Below are positions 56,176-63,896 of a stretch of 64,000 nt of DNA, piece by piece. Under the pieces are notes generated by a model that was given only the letters and a program-made list of their open reading frames with translations, made no database searches and was not told the origin of the DNA. This stretch comes from Actinomyces naeslundii (lineage in GTDB: Bacteria > Actinomycetota > Actinomycetes > Actinomycetales > Actinomycetaceae). The translations under genes were made by a program, and so were the position numbers. The stretch is from the NCBI RefSeq assembly GCF_001956585.1, contig NZ_MSRR01000011.1:1-64000 (forward strand), given 5' to 3'. How positions within the stretch are numbered: position 1 is the first letter of the stretch; every line of letters starts with the position of its first letter.

Positions 56176-57159
56176 TCAGGCCGCCTCGTCGCGCAGAGCC
56201 CGCCCGGTGATCTCCAGGAAGACGTCGTTGAGGGTCGGGGGCTCGGAGGTCACCCGGCCGCAGGTCGCCCCCACCTCTTCCAGCGCCTTCATGACGTCGG
56301 AGAGGTTATGGGCCCCGGGGGAGCACTCGATGAGTACCTCGCCGTCCTGGTGGGTGGCCGTGCGCACATGCTCCAGCCGGCGAAGTCCTTCTAGGGCGTC
56401 CTCGCCCAGGGGAACCGGGTCGACGACCTCCAGGCGGATGCGCTCACCGATGCCGATCATGGCCTTGAGCTCGTCGGAGGTTCCGGAGGCCACCTGCCGA
56501 CCGCGGTCCATGATGACGATCCGGTGGCACAGCTGCTCCACCTCTTCCATGTAGTGGCTCGTGTAGATGATGGTGGCGCCGTGCTCGTTGAGACGCCTGA
56601 TGCCGTCGAGGATGGCGCCCCGGCTCTGCGGGTCGACGGCGACCGTGGGCTCATCCAGGATGATGAGGTCGGGGCCGTGGGCGATGCCGCAGGCAATGTT
56701 GAGACGACGCAACAGGCCGCCGGAGAGCTTCTTGGGCTTGAACTTCACGAACTTCTCCAGACCGACGAAGCCGATCGCCTCGGCCACCAGGCGGCGCCGC
56801 TCGGTGCGATCGCGAACGTAGAGGGCGCAGAAGGCGTTGACGTTCTCCGCCACCGTGAGCTCGTCGAAGACGGCGACGTCCTGAGGCACCACGCCGATGC
56901 GGCGCTTGAGCTCGTATGCGGTGGGCGTCATCGGCTCGCCGAAGACTCGGATCGAGCCCTTGTCGTAGGCGAGCAGCTGGAGGATGCAGTTGATCGTCGT
57001 CGTCTTGCCCGATCCGTTGGGGCCGAGCAGGCCCAGCACCTGGCCGCGCGGGATCTTGAGGGACAGGCCGTCGACCGCGACCAGCTCCCCGTAGCGCTTG
57101 ATCAGGGAGCCGACCTCCACAGCCGGGCCGGTATCCCTGGTCCCGTCTTTGACTTCCAT
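56176..57159 (-). CDS. ABC transporter ATP-binding protein
   Basis: A 327-residue ATPase of the DrrA-like (ABC-2 exporter) group. Walker A is GLLGPNGSGKTT, the Q-loop region is RIGVVPQDVAVFDELT, the signature is KLSGGLLRRLNIACG, Walker B is LIILDEPTVAVDP, and the H-loop is IYTSHYMEEVEQLC. A ~100-residue C-terminal extension follows. It is first in the exporter operon and divergent from a sensor kinase, with 193 bases between them, so the two-component system probably controls it. Confidence 0.92.
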   Translation of the reverse strand: MEVKDGTRDTGPAVEVGSLIKRYGELVAVDGLSLKIPRGQVLGLLGPNGSGKTTTINCILQLLAYDKGSIRVFGEPMTPTAYELKRRIGVVPQDVAVFDELTVAENVNAFCALYVRDRTERRRLVAEAIGFVGLEKFVKFKPKKLSGGLLRRLNIACGIAHGPDLIILDEPTVAVDPQSRGAILDGIRRLNEHGATIIYTSHYMEEVEQLCHRIVIMDRGRQVASGTSDELKAMIGIGERIRLEVVDPVPLGEDALEGLRRLEHVRTATHQDGEVLIECSPGAHNLSDVMKALEEVGATCGRVTSEPPTLNDVFLEITGRALRDEAA

Positions 57160-57352
57160 CTCGGTTCCTTTCTTCCCACCGGTGTTCCCCGGCTCATGAC
57201 TCCCATGTTCCTGCGGGGGTGGTGGCGGTCAGAAGTGCCTGCCGTCATGACCTGGGCGGGCAGCCATGACTTCTGTCATGAGACTTGCGAACAAGACCTT
57301 CACAGCGGCATGCCGAGCCTGCAGGTGCGGGCCATCGATCGATAATCGAGGT

Positions 57353-58489
57353 GTGAAGGTCCTGATCGACAACGGCGTGCTGCTGGGCGGCTGCGTCCTA
57401 CTGGCCCTGCTTGTGGGGCGGGCGGAGACGGCTGTCGTGATCTGGCTGATCGCGGCTGTGGCCGTCGCCGGCCTGGGTGTGACCGTCAAGCAGGGACGGT
57501 GGACCGTCGCCGTCCCGGCCGCCTACCTCCTGGTGGGATCCTTCTCGACGGCCTCCGTAGTCGGGGCCCCGCTGGCCGTCTACGGCCTGGCCCGCCTCGG
57601 TGCGCTCGGGACCCGCCACGCGCGGATGGTGGCGGCTATCGGCTGTATCCCTTTCGTGGTCCTCATGGCCAGACGGGTCCCGGGTGCGCCAGTCTTGGCC
57701 CTCGCTCTGGCGATCTGCGCGCTCGCGGCTCTCCTTGCGCTGCGCACCCTCCAGGAGGAGACGGTGCGGATGAGCCTGCACGCGGTGCGGGACGATCTGC
57801 GCGAGAAGGTCCTCACCCTGCAGGACACGAATGCCCGGCTGCTTCATGCCCAGGACCACGAGCTGCGCGCCGCCGCTCTGTCCGAGCGCACCAGGATCGC
57901 CCGCGAGATCCACGACGGCGTCGGCCACCTCCTCACCCGTCTCCTGCTGCAGGTCAAGGCCCTCCAGGTCGTCCACCGGGATGCGCCGGGCGTCGTCGAC
58001 GACCTCACCACCCTGGACGACGGCCTCGACGAGGCTCTGGACTCCATGCGCCGCTCCGTCCACGCCCTGTCCGACGAGGGTGAGGAGCTGGCCACCTCTC
58101 TTAACCTGCTGGGCTTGCGCTGCGGCATCGCCACCGTGAGCGTGGACTGCTCGACCGATACCGAGCCGCCGGCGGCAGTGGCGCGCTGCGTCGTCGCCGT
58201 CGTGCGTGAGGCCCTGACCAACGCCGCCCGCCATGGTAAAGCCCGTTCGGCCCGAGTGGCCGTCACCGACTACCCTGCGTTCTGGCAGGTCACGGTCGAC
58301 AATGACGGTGTCGTGCCCGACGAGGACGAGCCGGCCGTGGACGGCCGTGGGGGCTCGGGACTGGGCCTGCGCTCCATGACTGAGCGGGTCGAGGCCCTGG
58401 GCGGCCGGGTGCGCATCACCGCGCGACCGCGGTTCACTGTCTTCGCCACGATCCCCAAGGACGGACAAGGGAAAGAGGGAGCGTCATGA
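57353..58489 (+). CDS. sensor histidine kinase (HisKA_3 type)
   Basis: A sensor kinase of about 378 residues. Four to five membrane helices occupy residues 5-130 with almost no extracellular loops. A coiled-coil and the phospho-acceptor H187 in RTRIAREIHDGVGHLLTRL follow, then a HATPase_c domain (REALTNAARHGKA N-box; GGSGLGLRSMTERVEALGG G-boxes). The GTG at 57353 lies seven bases after a GATAAT hexamer (57341-57346), which would make the mRNA leaderless; earlier in-frame ATG codons (57266, 57278) are possible. Its stop overlaps the response regulator start (ATGA). Confidence 0.88.
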   Translation: MKVLIDNGVLLGGCVLLALLVGRAETAVVIWLIAAVAVAGLGVTVKQGRWTVAVPAAYLLVGSFSTASVVGAPLAVYGLARLGALGTRHARMVAAIGCIPFVVLMARRVPGAPVLALALAICALAALLALRTLQEETVRMSLHAVRDDLREKVLTLQDTNARLLHAQDHELRAAALSERTRIAREIHDGVGHLLTRLLLQVKALQVVHRDAPGVVDDLTTLDDGLDEALDSMRRSVHALSDEGEELATSLNLLGLRCGIATVSVDCSTDTEPPAAVARCVVAVVREALTNAARHGKARSARVAVTDYPAFWQVTVDNDGVVPDEDEPAVDGRGGSGLGLRSMTERVEALGGRVRITARPRFTVFATIPKDGQGKEGAS

Positions 58490-59157
58490 GGGTCCTCATC
58501 GTCGACGACGACGCGCTCGTCGCCCAGTCCCTGTCCACGATCCTGTCGGTCGAGGACGACGTCGACGTCGTTGGCCTGGGTGGCTCGGGTCCCGAGGCCA
58601 TCGAGCGCTACCGGGAGCTGGCCCCGGACGTCCTTCTCATGGACATCCAGATGCCCGGCGGGGACGGGCTCAGTGCGGCCGAGAGGATCCTGACCGAGGA
58701 TCCGGCGGCGCGTATCGTCTTCCTGACCACCTTCTCCGACGACGAGTACATCGTGCGGGCCCTCAAGATGGGCTCGCGCGGCTACCTCATCAAGCAGGAC
58801 GTCGCTCAGGTCGCTCCGGCGCTGCGGTCCGTCATGGCTGGAGTATGCGTCCTGGAGGGGGAGGTGCTCGGGCGCAGCGCCACCATGGGAATCAGCGCTG
58901 GGCCGCAGACGAGCGGGGCGGATCAGGGCCGGGGGCGTCAGGACCCGCGGAGCACGACCTTCGCGGCCTTGACCGACCGCGAGTACGAGGTGGTTGAGGC
59001 CGTGGCCGAGGGGCTGGACAACGCCGAGGCCGCGACACGGCTGTTCATGAGTGAGGGCACGGTGCGCAACCACATCAGCGCGATCCTGGCCAAGCTCGGC
59101 CTGCGCAACCGCACCCAGGTCGCGGTCATGTACTACCGCTCCGCGCAGGCCGGGTGA
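58486..59157 (+). CDS. NarL/LuxR-type response regulator
   Basis: A 223-residue two-component regulator: receiver domain residues 1-125 (VLIVDDDALVAQS, phospho-acceptor D53 in VLLMDIQMP, switch residues in VFLTTFSDD and YLIKQDV) and a C-terminal LuxR helix-turn-helix (TDREYEVVEAVAEGLDNAEAATRLFMS, about residues 160-185). The start overlaps the kinase stop. It lies between the divergent ABC exporter operon and the Ser-Cys peptide gene, 289 bases upstream of the latter, so it could control either or both. Confidence 0.92.
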   Translation: MRVLIVDDDALVAQSLSTILSVEDDVDVVGLGGSGPEAIERYRELAPDVLLMDIQMPGGDGLSAAERILTEDPAARIVFLTTFSDDEYIVRALKMGSRGYLIKQDVAQVAPALRSVMAGVCVLEGEVLGRSATMGISAGPQTSGADQGRGRQDPRSTTFAALTDREYEVVEAVAEGLDNAEAATRLFMSEGTVRNHISAILAKLGLRNRTQVAVMYYRSAQAG

Positions 59158-59266
59158 GCCGAGTTCGGCCACAGACCTCGTCACCGGACGCGCGGACCTC
59201 GAGTGCGGCTCTCAGTGAGGCACCGAGTTTCTTTCGCGGTCATTCTTAATGAGTATTGCCGAAAGT

Positions 59267-59295
59267 TTGCCGTCCCGTCGTGCCCGGCGTAAAAT
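59267..59295 (+). promoter_or_regulatory. promoter of the Ser-Cys peptide gene
   Basis: TTGCCG (-35, 59267-59272) and TAAAAT (-10, 59290-59295) are separated by exactly 17 bases, giving a ~145-base leader before the peptide's ATG. The local sequence is AT-richer than neighbouring genes. Confidence 0.65.
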
Positions 59296-59446
59296 ATTTG
59301 TCACTTCTTCCCGGTCTTCCCGAGCTCGAGGCCTCAACGCTGCCTTCTTATCGCTCACCGATTGGAAGCACAGTCGCTCCAGTTCTCCCTGCCCGGTTAC
59401 TTTGGTGCAAAACTCATCACGAATTGCTGTGAAGGAGGTGGTTTCC

Positions 59447-59575
59447 ATGGTGATCCGCGCGCAGACCGTCAACACCTTCGAGCCGCCAACGACTGCTGAG
59501 GGCATGCGCTACGCGTCCAGCGGGGGCTCCTGTTCCTGCTCGTGCTCCTGCTCCTGTTCCTGCTGCTGTGCCTAG
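59447..59575 (+). CDS. RiPP-like precursor peptide with Ser-Cys repeat core
   Basis: A 42-residue peptide: a 27-residue leader-like part (MVIRAQTVNTFEPPTTAEGM, then RYASSGG) and a core SCSCSCSCSCSCCCA with eight Cys and six Ser. An almost ideal Shine-Dalgarno (AAGGAGGTG) lies six bases before the ATG, and a good promoter is upstream. Gly-Gly before a Cys/Ser-dense C-terminus resembles streptolysin S-type azole-modified (LAP) precursors, in which Cys and Ser become thiazoles and oxazoles. An ABC ATPase and permease follow directly, as in sag loci, but cyclodehydratase/dehydrogenase genes are absent here. A metal-binding peptide is the alternative. Confidence 0.75.
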   Translation: MVIRAQTVNTFEPPTTAEGMRYASSGGSCSCSCSCSCSCCCA

Positions 59576-59583
59576 ATGTCTCC

Positions 59584-59619
59584 GGCGCGCCCCGTGGGAG
59601 GGGCAACACGAGGCGCGCC
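59584..59619 (+). terminator. intercistronic hairpin after the precursor gene
   Basis: GGCGCGCC at 59584-59591 and again at 59612-59619 (self-complementary) can pair around a 20-base loop. A partial terminator at this place would give far more precursor mRNA than exporter mRNA, as is usual in RiPP operons. Confidence 0.6.
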
Positions 59620-59649
59620 GCCACACTCCCCTTTGAAAGGCCCTGCTTC

Positions 59650-60510
59650 ATGCTCGTTATCAGTGATCTCTTGGTCCGCTACGGGAAGATCCTGGCGTTG
59701 GATCTTCCGGGAACGATCACCTACCCGGACCACGCGGTGGTCGCCGTGCTGGGCGGCAACGGAGCAGGAAAGACAACGTTCATCAACGCGGTCCTCGGTG
59801 AGGTCCCCCATGCCGGAAGCGTCACTGGTATGGATCCGAGCTGCACTGGTGTGCAGTTTCAAACGAATTCCTTTAACCCCCTCATGCGGGTCGGCGAGCT
59901 CTGCCGGCTTGTCGGAGTCGCCACGGGTGGCGACCTGGGGCAGACGCTGAGCATTCCTCCGCTCCTGAACCGGAGGATGAGCTCGCTTTCCGGTGGTGAG
60001 AAACAGAGAGTGACGTTGTTCCTCGTCCTGTCCCGCTCCGAGGAGAGCTACATCTTCGACGAGGTGACCACGGGGCTCGACTTCCAGACCCGTGAGCTCA
60101 TGATGGAGATCGTCCGCGAGCGCACCCGAGGGACGACGGTTCTCATCACCACCCACTACTTCGAGGAGGTCGAGGACTGGGCCACCCACTGCCTCGTCCT
60201 GGATCGTGCCGAGCCTCTGTTCGCCGGTCCGGTCGAGGACTTCGTCACCGCTTCACCGCACCATTCGCTCATCAAGGTCCGGGCAGGCGGCGGACACCTG
60301 CCCGACCGGCTGCGGGACCGGGCGCGGCGATTCCCGTGGAAGTCGTCCGACCGCTTCCTCATCGCGCGCTCGAGTGAGGAGCAGCTGGCAATGGGTGAGG
60401 ACCTCACCCGCAGCAGGCTGGTCTTTGAGGTTCAGCCCCGTGGGCTCTACAGCGCGTACACGATCGCGATGTCGGACCGCCTTAGTGATCGAGAGGAGTC
60501 AGTCCGTTGA
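59650..60510 (+). CDS. ABC transporter ATP-binding protein, SagG-like
   Basis: A 286-residue ATPase. Walker A is GGNGAGKT (residues 35-42), the Q-loop is VQFQTNSFNPLM, the signature is SSLSGGEKQRVTLFLV, the Walker B region is ESYIFDEVTTGLD and the H-loop is LITTHYFEEVEDW. Compared with housekeeping ATPases the segment between Walker A and signature is short. ATG 59650 has GAAAGG nine bases upstream. It lies 75 bases after the peptide gene and its stop overlaps the permease start, so it should export the mature peptide or give self-protection. Confidence 0.88.
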   Translation: MLVISDLLVRYGKILALDLPGTITYPDHAVVAVLGGNGAGKTTFINAVLGEVPHAGSVTGMDPSCTGVQFQTNSFNPLMRVGELCRLVGVATGGDLGQTLSIPPLLNRRMSSLSGGEKQRVTLFLVLSRSEESYIFDEVTTGLDFQTRELMMEIVRERTRGTTVLITTHYFEEVEDWATHCLVLDRAEPLFAGPVEDFVTASPHHSLIKVRAGGGHLPDRLRDRARRFPWKSSDRFLIARSSEEQLAMGEDLTRSRLVFEVQPRGLYSAYTIAMSDRLSDREESVR

Positions 60511-61256
60511 AGACTCTGCTGTGCGACCTGGTCACCGATATCCGAATGCTCTTCCGCGTGCCCGTGTCGGCGTTCTTCACCGTCGTCTTCCCCTCGTTCA
60601 TGCTGATCATCATGATGGCGAGTTATGGCAACCCGGACATCGGCACCGGGATACGGCTGAGCGACAAGTACGTCCTTATCGCCTCGGGGATGGGGCTCGT
60701 CCCCCTGTCTCTCATCACCTTCCCCTCGTGGATCTGCTCCAGCGTGGAGAGCTCCTACCTCCTGCGCCTGAAGTACCTCCACGTCTCGTTGGCTCGTGTC
60801 GCCACGAGCAACGCGCTCGCCCACATGGTCATCGCCCTGTGCGGAACGGCCGTGACCTTCGCCGTCGGCGTCCTCTTCTACGACACGAGGATCCCCGGCC
60901 TCCCCGCCCTGATCGCCTACTCGCTCCAGCTCATCGTCGTCACCGCCTCGCTCATGCTCTTCGGGGCGGCTCTTGCCTTCATCGTCCGACAGACGGCGGT
61001 GGTGATCGCCGTCGGCCTCGTCCTCATGTTCGTCGTTTACATGCTCTGCGGCGTCTTCGGCGACTTTTCCGCCATGCCAGCCAACCTCCAGGGCGCCGGG
61101 AACCTCATCCCCCTCAAGTACCTCATGAATGACGGATTCGACGTCTGGACCTCGACCAGGCTCATGATCCCGCAGCTCTGGGCGACCAGTGCCACGTGGG
61201 CCGGCACCTCCGCCGTCGTTGCCGTCATCGCCGCACGTCGTCGTCTCCGGCGGTAG
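60507..61256 (+). CDS. ABC-2 type permease, SagH/I-like
   Basis: A 249-residue protein with six predicted membrane helices in the ABC-2 arrangement (first helix VSAFFTVVFPSFMLIIMMA; last pair around VIAVGLVLMFVVYMLCGVFG and the C-terminal ATSATWAGTSAVVAVIAARR). The TTG start overlaps the ATPase stop (TTGA), with GAGGAG eight bases upstream. Only one permease is found, so the exporter would be an ATPase and permease homodimer, unlike sag, which has two permeases. Confidence 0.87.
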   Translation: MKTLLCDLVTDIRMLFRVPVSAFFTVVFPSFMLIIMMASYGNPDIGTGIRLSDKYVLIASGMGLVPLSLITFPSWICSSVESSYLLRLKYLHVSLARVATSNALAHMVIALCGTAVTFAVGVLFYDTRIPGLPALIAYSLQLIVVTASLMLFGAALAFIVRQTAVVIAVGLVLMFVVYMLCGVFGDFSAMPANLQGAGNLIPLKYLMNDGFDVWTSTRLMIPQLWATSATWAGTSAVVAVIAARRRLRR

Positions 61257-61287
61257 AGAAGAACTTTGCAAACAAAGGAGTCCTGAT

Positions 61288-61611
61288 ATGAAGAATACGC
61301 GCCACGGACTGATGTCACAGCAGGTCAATCGCCTATCCTTCGCAATCATTGCCGGCATCGTCATGGGTATTGCACTCTGCGCCGTCGTGATCTCGTTCGG
61401 CTATCACCACGCCTACAGCGCGCTTCCCGCATCTTATGATGTCCGGCTCCTTGGCCTGCCCCTTTATCATCTCACCAGGGTCGGCGAGACCTATACAGGA
61501 GTCCCGGTGCCCCGGAACATGGTGTTCGTGGGCATCCTGTGCTCCCTCGTTCTTGCAGTCCTTGTGGAGGCCTGGTGGCGCCGTCAGGAGAACCGTCATG
61601 GGGACCGTTGA
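61288..61611 (+). CDS. small two-helix membrane protein, possible immunity factor
   Basis: A 107-residue protein with two membrane helices (about residues 17-40 and 78-97) and a ~37-residue outside loop (HHAYSALPASYDVRLLGLPL to VPRNM). No family recognised. The start has AAAGGAG seven bases upstream. It follows the exporter permease by 31 bases in the same operon; small membrane proteins at this place in bacteriocin operons are often immunity proteins. The role is inferred from position only. Confidence 0.65.
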   Translation: MKNTRHGLMSQQVNRLSFAIIAGIVMGIALCAVVISFGYHHAYSALPASYDVRLLGLPLYHLTRVGETYTGVPVPRNMVFVGILCSLVLAVLVEAWWRRQENRHGDR

Positions 61612-61708
61612 GGATCTCACCGAGCTGCGCGCTTACGTCAACCGCCATTCCGTCAGGTCCGCCGCGGCCCCGAACGCGGTCAATAGTACGAATGACGCCT
61701 GCGAGTGA
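61598..61708 (+). CDS. possible 36-residue peptide
   Basis: MGTVEDLTELRAYVNRHS begins a 36-residue frame that overlaps the previous gene's end by 14 bases and has AGGAG before its ATG. It has no membrane segment and ends NSTNDACE. It could be a small accessory protein or the stranded N-terminus of a broken gene. Confidence 0.35.
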   Translation: MGTVEDLTELRAYVNRHSVRSAAAPNAVNSTNDACE

Positions 61709-61728
61709 CACGAGTCGCTGCGTCCTGA

Positions 61729-62061
61729 TTCCCCCTGCAGGTGGTGCTCCCCTACTCGAGCGAGCTCTTCGCCGACGAGCCGCGCATCCTGCCCTCCGCC
61801 GTCTCGACCGGAACGGCCTGCCACGAGACCTTCGAGCATGCGCTGGAGAACTGCCTCATCGTTCCCGCCTTCGTGCTGGGGCACGTCGTCGTTGATGGCC
61901 TTGCCGGGCTGCGCAAGATCTTCCTCGCCGTTGTCGCGTGCGGAGCATTCTTCCTGTCCGGTCTTCCCGGGGCAGTCCTTCTGCACGTGCTGTTCAATCT
62001 TCTGGTTTTCTTGCGCAAATTCGCGGATGCCGCCGATCTCTCAGCCCGTCGTCTCATGTGA
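61729..62061 (+). pseudogene. CPBP-like membrane protease fragment
   Basis: The frame opens after a stop at 61726-61728 and runs to 62061; the first start is a GTG at 61741 without a ribosome site. The product ends with three hydrophobic segments, including PAFVLGHVVVD (FxxxH-like) and VLLHVLFNLLVFL (HxxxN-like), the second and third motifs of CPBP proteases, the family of the sag immunity protein SagE. The expected first motif (EExxxR) and N-terminal helices are missing, so it is probably a truncated or decaying immunity gene. A short divergent functional protein is possible. Confidence 0.45.
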
Positions 62062-62284
62062 GCCGCTCGGAGGGGAGAAGCAACGTGACGGTGTTGTGCC
62101 GCGATGGTCCCGTCGTCCTGGTGGGTGACGAGGGCGGACGAGCCTGATCCGTCCATGACGGTCGCGAGCCGCGCGGGAGGTGAGCGACCTTGGTGCAACA
62201 ACCTGTTTCTCGACGTCGGAGCGGGGGCGTGGTTCTCTGATGTGCGTGGCCATGCGGAGTGCGGCCGAAGAGAAGGGGACCAGC

Positions 62285-62737
62285 ATGAGTATCGGAGAGG
62301 TCATTAGCGCAGCCCGAGAGGCTCAGGGGATGACTCAGAGTGACCTGGCGGGCAAGGTCCTTGTCACCCGCCAAGCCGTCTCGAGGTGGGAGACCGGGGT
62401 GACGACCCCGGGTGTCGATATGTGCAAGCTCCTCGCCGGCGCGCTCGATGTTCCGGTCACACGGCTTCTGGAGATGCCCCCGGAGCCCTGCTGCCAGAGC
62501 TGCGGTCTCCCCCTGGGCAATGAAACGGACTACGGTACCGAGTCCGACGGCACGAAGTCGGAGGAGTACTGCACCTGGTGCTATCCGGACGGGACCTTCT
62601 CCGGAGAGGAATCGCTCGATGCCTTCATCGAGCACAACGCCCCTTATGTGGCCAAGGGCGTCGGCATCTCTCAGGACGAGGCCGTCTCCTATCTGGCTGT
62701 CGTCCTGCCGACTCTCAAGCGGTGGGCTCCCCGGTGA
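62285..62737 (+). CDS. XRE-family regulator with C-terminal zinc ribbon
   Basis: A 150-residue protein. The helix-turn-helix covers about residues 4-60 (VISAAREAQGMTQSDLAGKV, then VTRQAVSRWETG). A putative zinc ribbon follows, with Cys pairs in CCQSCGLPLGNETDYG and SEEYCTWCYPDGTF, the pattern of the Zn_ribbon_2 family that often trails XRE domains; a short helical tail ends it. ATG 62285 has AGAAGGGGA before it. Its 3' end overlaps the convergent hydrolase gene by 23 bases. It may regulate the peptide operon upstream. Confidence 0.85.
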   Translation: MSIGEVISAAREAQGMTQSDLAGKVLVTRQAVSRWETGVTTPGVDMCKLLAGALDVPVTRLLEMPPEPCCQSCGLPLGNETDYGTESDGTKSEEYCTWCYPDGTFSGEESLDAFIEHNAPYVAKGVGISQDEAVSYLAVVLPTLKRWAPR

Positions 62738-63800
62738 CCAGGCGGACCAGATCCCGGCGCGCCCGGTGTCCCTCGGGGGTGGGAAACATCGGGTAGACGT
62801 GGTTGAGGTTCTCGCCGACGTGCAGCGTCGAGTCGACCCCGGCCTCCAGGAGCTTGGCGTGGAAGAGCGCATTGTCCGGCAGGAAGATCTCCCGGGTCCC
62901 CACGAAGGTCGTCACCTTCCTCAGACCCGACAGGTCGCCGTAGATGGGGGAAAGGTGCCAGTCGGTTGGCGGGGTGTCGCCCGCCCAGCACCGCCCGATC
63001 TCGGCGAGGGGCTCGGGCACCATGAGTGGGTCGGCCTCAACGTAGTCGGCGATCTCCGGGTTGGTGTTGGTGATGTCGACCCAGGGCGAGATGAGGACGA
63101 GCTCGTCAGGTTGGGCGTCGCCGGCCTCGGCCAGGGACAGGGCGATGACCGCTGCCAGGCCCCCGCCCGAGCTATCACCCATGAGGACGATCCGCTTACC
63201 CGGGTTCTCCGCGACCGTGCGCCGATAGAGGTCCAGCACCAGCCGGTGCGCCTCCTGCCAGGTGTGGTGGGGCGTCAGCGGGTAGAGCGGCATGACGACG
63301 TCGGCCCCCGTCCTGCGGGCGAGGTGGTCGACCAGCCAGGCGTGCGCTGAGACCGCCGTCGAGATGTATCCGCCGCCGTGGAGGTAGATGACGATTGTGC
63401 TCGACGGCGTATGCGGGCGGACGTAGTAGACGGGCATGCCCGAGTCTTCGCGCCGCTCCAGGTCGTAGAAGAAGCGCCCCCAGGCGGGGAAGGTGACGGC
63501 GCGGCGAGGCTCAGGGCGACTGGCCAGGCGGGCGATCCGGTTGGTGATCGACATGCGGGCGTACGCCATCTTGACCGGCCGGGTGCTGTACTCCGCCAGG
63601 CTCGCTGCGGCCGAGCGCCGGTAGCGTTTGTGGGAGTAGAGGCTGAAGGCCCCTACCGTCAGGCCGACGCCGGCCATGCCGACGGCGATTCTGCTCCCAC
63701 TGACTGCCCCGAACATCCTCATGATTCCTCCGCTCCGCAGAGCACTGAACATTGTCCGAAGACACTCCGGATCCGGTGTCTGCTCCGTTATCGTAGGCAT
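62715..63800 (-). CDS. alpha/beta hydrolase of the HSL/steryl acetyl hydrolase type
   Basis: An esterase-like protein of about 361 residues. A hydrophobic N-terminal segment (GSRIAVGMAGVGLTVGAFSLYS) may anchor it. The oxyanion motif HGGGYIS, nucleophile-elbow GDSSGGGL, an Asp in the SPWVDIT/VEADPLM region and the final His in NLNHVYPMFP form the hormone-sensitive-lipase-like set. ATG 63800 is chosen; an in-frame GTG 13 codons upstream is possible. It would hydrolyse a small ester. It is convergent with the XRE gene and divergent from a glycosidase gene. Confidence 0.85.
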   Translation of the reverse strand: MPTITEQTPDPECLRTMFSALRSGGIMRMFGAVSGSRIAVGMAGVGLTVGAFSLYSHKRYRRSAAASLAEYSTRPVKMAYARMSITNRIARLASRPEPRRAVTFPAWGRFFYDLERREDSGMPVYYVRPHTPSSTIVIYLHGGGYISTAVSAHAWLVDHLARRTGADVVMPLYPLTPHHTWQEAHRLVLDLYRRTVAENPGKRIVLMGDSSGGGLAAVIALSLAEAGDAQPDELVLISPWVDITNTNPEIADYVEADPLMVPEPLAEIGRCWAGDTPPTDWHLSPIYGDLSGLRKVTTFVGTREIFLPDNALFHAKLLEAGVDSTLHVGENLNHVYPMFPTPEGHRARRDLVRLVTGEPTA

Positions 63801-63896
63801 CACAGCACCGCGATGATGGGGTGAATCCAGTTCGTTCACTCAGTGCGGAGGCCTGCACGTGGCGCTGCCGTCGGCATGACAAGAGGAGATTGCGAT

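Noticed and set aside
59447-59575. Metallothionein as the primary call for the Ser-Cys peptide
   Set aside because: Cys-X-Cys repeats could bind metal, but the Gly-Gly boundary and the ABC exporter directly downstream favour a secreted RiPP; kept as an alternative only.
61539-61895. 118-codon frame overlapping the CPBP-like fragment
   Set aside because: Pro/Arg/Ser-rich translation typical of an out-of-phase frame; the hydrophobic CPBP-like reading is in another frame.
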